Positions 61,371 through 64,000 of a stretch of 64,000 bases of DNA are shown piece by piece. The notes below the pieces were generated by a model. The model was not told the DNA's origin. It was given only the letters and a program-made list of their open reading frames with translations, and made no database searches. The position numbers and the translations under genes are program-made. This stretch comes from Malurus cyaneus samueli (taxonomy: Eukaryota; Chordata; Aves; Passeriformes; Maluridae), in contig CM019216.1 in the NCBI GenBank assembly GCA_009741485.1, forward strand, positions 51,781,943 to 51,845,942, in the 5' to 3' direction. Every line of letters begins with the position of its first letter. The first letter of the stretch is position 1.

Positions 61371-64000
61371 TGTCAGGGCACGTTTGGGTATCCCATGCTA
61401 TCCCTAGGACAGCTGCTTTTCCATCAGCTTCCTGAAAACCAGTAGTTTCAAAAACATTTGTTCATACTGAAAATTCAGTTGATGCAGATTAACCTGGGGA
61501 AGGGACGTCAAAGGGGTTTTACTCTTCAAGCCCTGCAAGCGTCAGCTGCCTCTGCTTTGTGATGAATGTGCTGTTATGCCTGTACTGTGCTCCAGTCCGA
61601 CTGGACCACTGTGGCTGCAGTTCATTATTTTCCTAAATATTTCTGCGCCTATAAAAGCTGAAGAGGTTTCCTGACAGGCTCTGGATTTGGTAGTTGGAGG
61701 AAAGTGCTCAAAAGTGATGACAGTCCTTAATTTTTAAAGAAAGAGGGAAGAAAGAGCACATAGACATTTCTTCTTAAATAAGAAGTGGGCAGAACGAGTG
61801 ATGGGTCCCAGCCAGGTCCTTAATAAAAAGGATGATGTCTGTGTTCCCCAGAGGGCTCATGACGCCACTTTGGAGTTTGCACTCAGCAAGAAGCAGCTCA
61901 TATTGCACACCGCATGACACTGGAATTGGACTAACAAACACCAGGAAGTCCCCAACGGCTGCGAATTTGGCAGTGCTGTCTGAACTGGCCCATGCAGTGC
62001 TCATGAACGTTGTGAGTGTACTTGGGACCAATTTCAAGCAGATAGCAGAACTCTGCTTTTTGATTTAAGGCACCTCACTGTTTTAAAGAATGTGGAAACC
62101 GAAATAATGCAGGTTGCCTGTGAAGCCCAAGGTGCACCAGCTAAATCATAGGGATCTGAAACTTGTACAATGACTGTCTGGTTTAAATAAGACCATTAAC
62201 ATTCCTCACTAGCATTCATATACATGCATTTGTATTAAAAATCTAATAAAAATATTCAAACCACATCTGGGAACTAGCATTCTAGGTCAGCACCACTACT
62301 GTAAATTTTCAGCTAAGCCACCAACTTCTCAAAAAGAGTTTCTAATGGAATTGTTGATAGGCTATTAGCTAAGTAGAATGGTGAGAACGGCACTGACCAT
62401 GACTCAGTTTAACAAATAATAAAATATTAGTAAACAGATGAGGCTTTAAGCCTATTCATTAGGCTAACTTGCTGATGAGTTAAAACAGACTGCTTATTTC
62501 TTGTCCATAAACACCCCCAGGCAGTGGAAATCTGTCATGGATAGCACTGGTGTGACAAAGTTTGTTTAGTTGTAGAATACAGTGGTCAGAAATATGCAAG
62601 AGACCACATATGGTGACATAGCGCCCTTAAGTCTGAAAAGCCAGAGAGAAATTTTCTGGTTAAAAATTCTGATACGTTATAATAGTGCGTGTTATCCTAC
62701 TAAAAATTAGATATCTGTGGGACTACTTTAGAACAATGGGACTGCTAAGAATATCATTACTAAAAAGTGAAACCATTGTCTGAAACAGTCGCCGGCTGGA
62801 GGGTTGTGTGGTGGGAAAATATTTTAACGGGGTTTCCTATTAGTGTGATTGTTTTCAAGATGTAAAACTTGTATTGGAATACAGTGGAATGTTCACCATG
62901 TGTGTCTCTCTAATAGATGGTAAGTACTTCATGGTGATTTGGTTTTTAAAACCCCCTCTTTCTGATTTTTGCTATGTAATGTGGTTAATAAATTCACAGG
63001 CTAATGCAGCGTGTGCTAGCATGATGCATTTACACTAGAGAAGCAAATGTTAAGAGAGCTGGATAGGCAGATCTGTGGAAAAAAGAGGAAGCCTCAGAGC
63101 TTAAGATGTGTACTAAAGCAGCAACCTTCATGGTACAGCTCATGGGATCCAAAGCCAAGCCTAGCCCAGCCGAAAGTTCTTAGCCAAAGCACCTTAGCCT
63201 TCAAACCCTGACAATTTGCAGCTACTTGCACAGGAAAATACTATTTGCAGTACAGCTGTGCAAGCAGAGAAAATACAGGTAAAATCAGGTAAAAGAAGGA
63301 GTTGAGAAGAAGTTAACTGGCACATTTTTGTTAGTTCCATTCTGTCACTTGCCTGTTGGTCGTAGTACATAAATTTGTAGCTAAAGCTATTGAATTGCCT
63401 GGTTTGAGTTTTGGTAGATGACCAGGCAATCTTACTGATCAGCATTTGGTCATCTTCCAATTGTGCAGTCCTCTGTTTCTTTGTGAGTCCTGAGTACTCT
63501 CTTCTCCAAACAGCTGGCAAAAGATGACTGGCCATCTCGTTATGGTTGTCAGGGCAGTAGCTCTGTTCCTCACTACAAAAAAGGTATCAGACCTTTTCAG
63601 ATTTCCTGGTTTTGTTGAATCATCTATTAAGAATACTCCTCCTGAATATTGGGGCATGGTGGTGGTGGCTGCCAGGGACAGAAAGCATGATGTCAGGTTC
63701 TCGTGCAAGGCTCCTGCCATATAAGACAAAAGTGGTCTAATTTTAGGACAACGGAACACTGAGGGTACTGCTTATGCAGTATTTTTACACAATTGCTTAA
63801 TAGTAGAAGAAAAATATCTTAGAAAATTTCTCAGGATAGCCCCATCATTTAATCCCATGCATTTTCAGCTGATACTCATACTCAATCTGATAAAAGGACC
63901 ACTCTCTTATACACTGCACAAGTGATTGAGAAACACTTCAATATCAAAGCACTTCCAGAGCCACAGTATAATTTATACTTTATTATTGCATTAAAAAAGT
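61371..64000. other. Unique non-coding DNA
   Basis: No gene is recognised. Two places carry open frames on both strands over the same bases: 61774-62068 (87 codons minus, 78 codons plus) and 63194-63759 (113 and 106 codons minus in two frames, 66 codons plus). None has a domain that I know. Toward the end the sequence is AT-rich and plain. Confidence 0.4.

Noticed and set aside
1..64000. CRISPR arrays, operons, ribosome binding sites
   Set aside because: The repeats, base composition and lack of compact genes show vertebrate DNA; no spaced identical repeats of CRISPR type occur.

Overview
The window looks like 64 kb of bird nuclear DNA, most likely from a perching bird or a relative. The evidence is (i) a 3'-truncated-style CR1 LINE tail in each orientation (27585-27714 +, 60912-61370 -), ending in the ATTCTRTGATT-type octamers typical of avian CR1; (ii) two solo LTRs of the endogenous retrovirus type that is abundant in songbirds (28204-28831 + and about 33527-34123 -); (iii) an AT-rich, CpG-poor background with frequent poly-A/T tracts; and (iv) one ambiguous base (12211), as in a draft assembly. 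Nothing in it looks bacterial or viral-exogenous.

I could not recognise any protein-coding exon, tRNA, rRNA, snRNA or other RNA gene. Open frames are short on both strands, mostly overlap each other antisense, and the longest (180 codons, minus strand, 43018-43560) is produced by a GGGAA-type simple repeat. The best description is an intergenic or long-intron stretch (gene desert) that carries repeats of very different ages and a few compact islands that stand out by composition.

Layout. 1-5856: unique AT-rich DNA. 5857-6035: a degraded ancient CR1-like 3' end. 6036-18540: unique DNA with short microsatellites. 18541-21640: four short remnants that resemble ancient amniote interspersed repeats. 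23059-23998 and 59192-59520: two very old, heavily decayed CR1-like LINE copies on the minus strand. 26640-27130: a CpG-dense island flanked by poly-A. 27585-27714: young-style CR1 tail. 28199-28836: solo LTR with a perfect 5-bp target duplication. 33527-34123: a related, older LTR on the opposite strand, 4.7 kb away. 43037-43152: a two-phase homopyrimidine array (8 x 7 bp then 12 x 5 bp). 46867-46925: a near-perfect 21-bp stem inverted repeat. 50048-50066: a run of 19 G next to a CpG-enriched 0.7 kb. 51922-51935: a CTCF-like motif. 60912-61370: longer CR1 tail with an internal 18-bp tandem duplication.

No genes act together here. If the window has a function it is more likely cis-regulatory (the CpG islands, palindromic factor motifs and the CTCF-like site) than coding. 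All repeat family assignments rest on remembered family patterns and on internal comparison, not on a database search.
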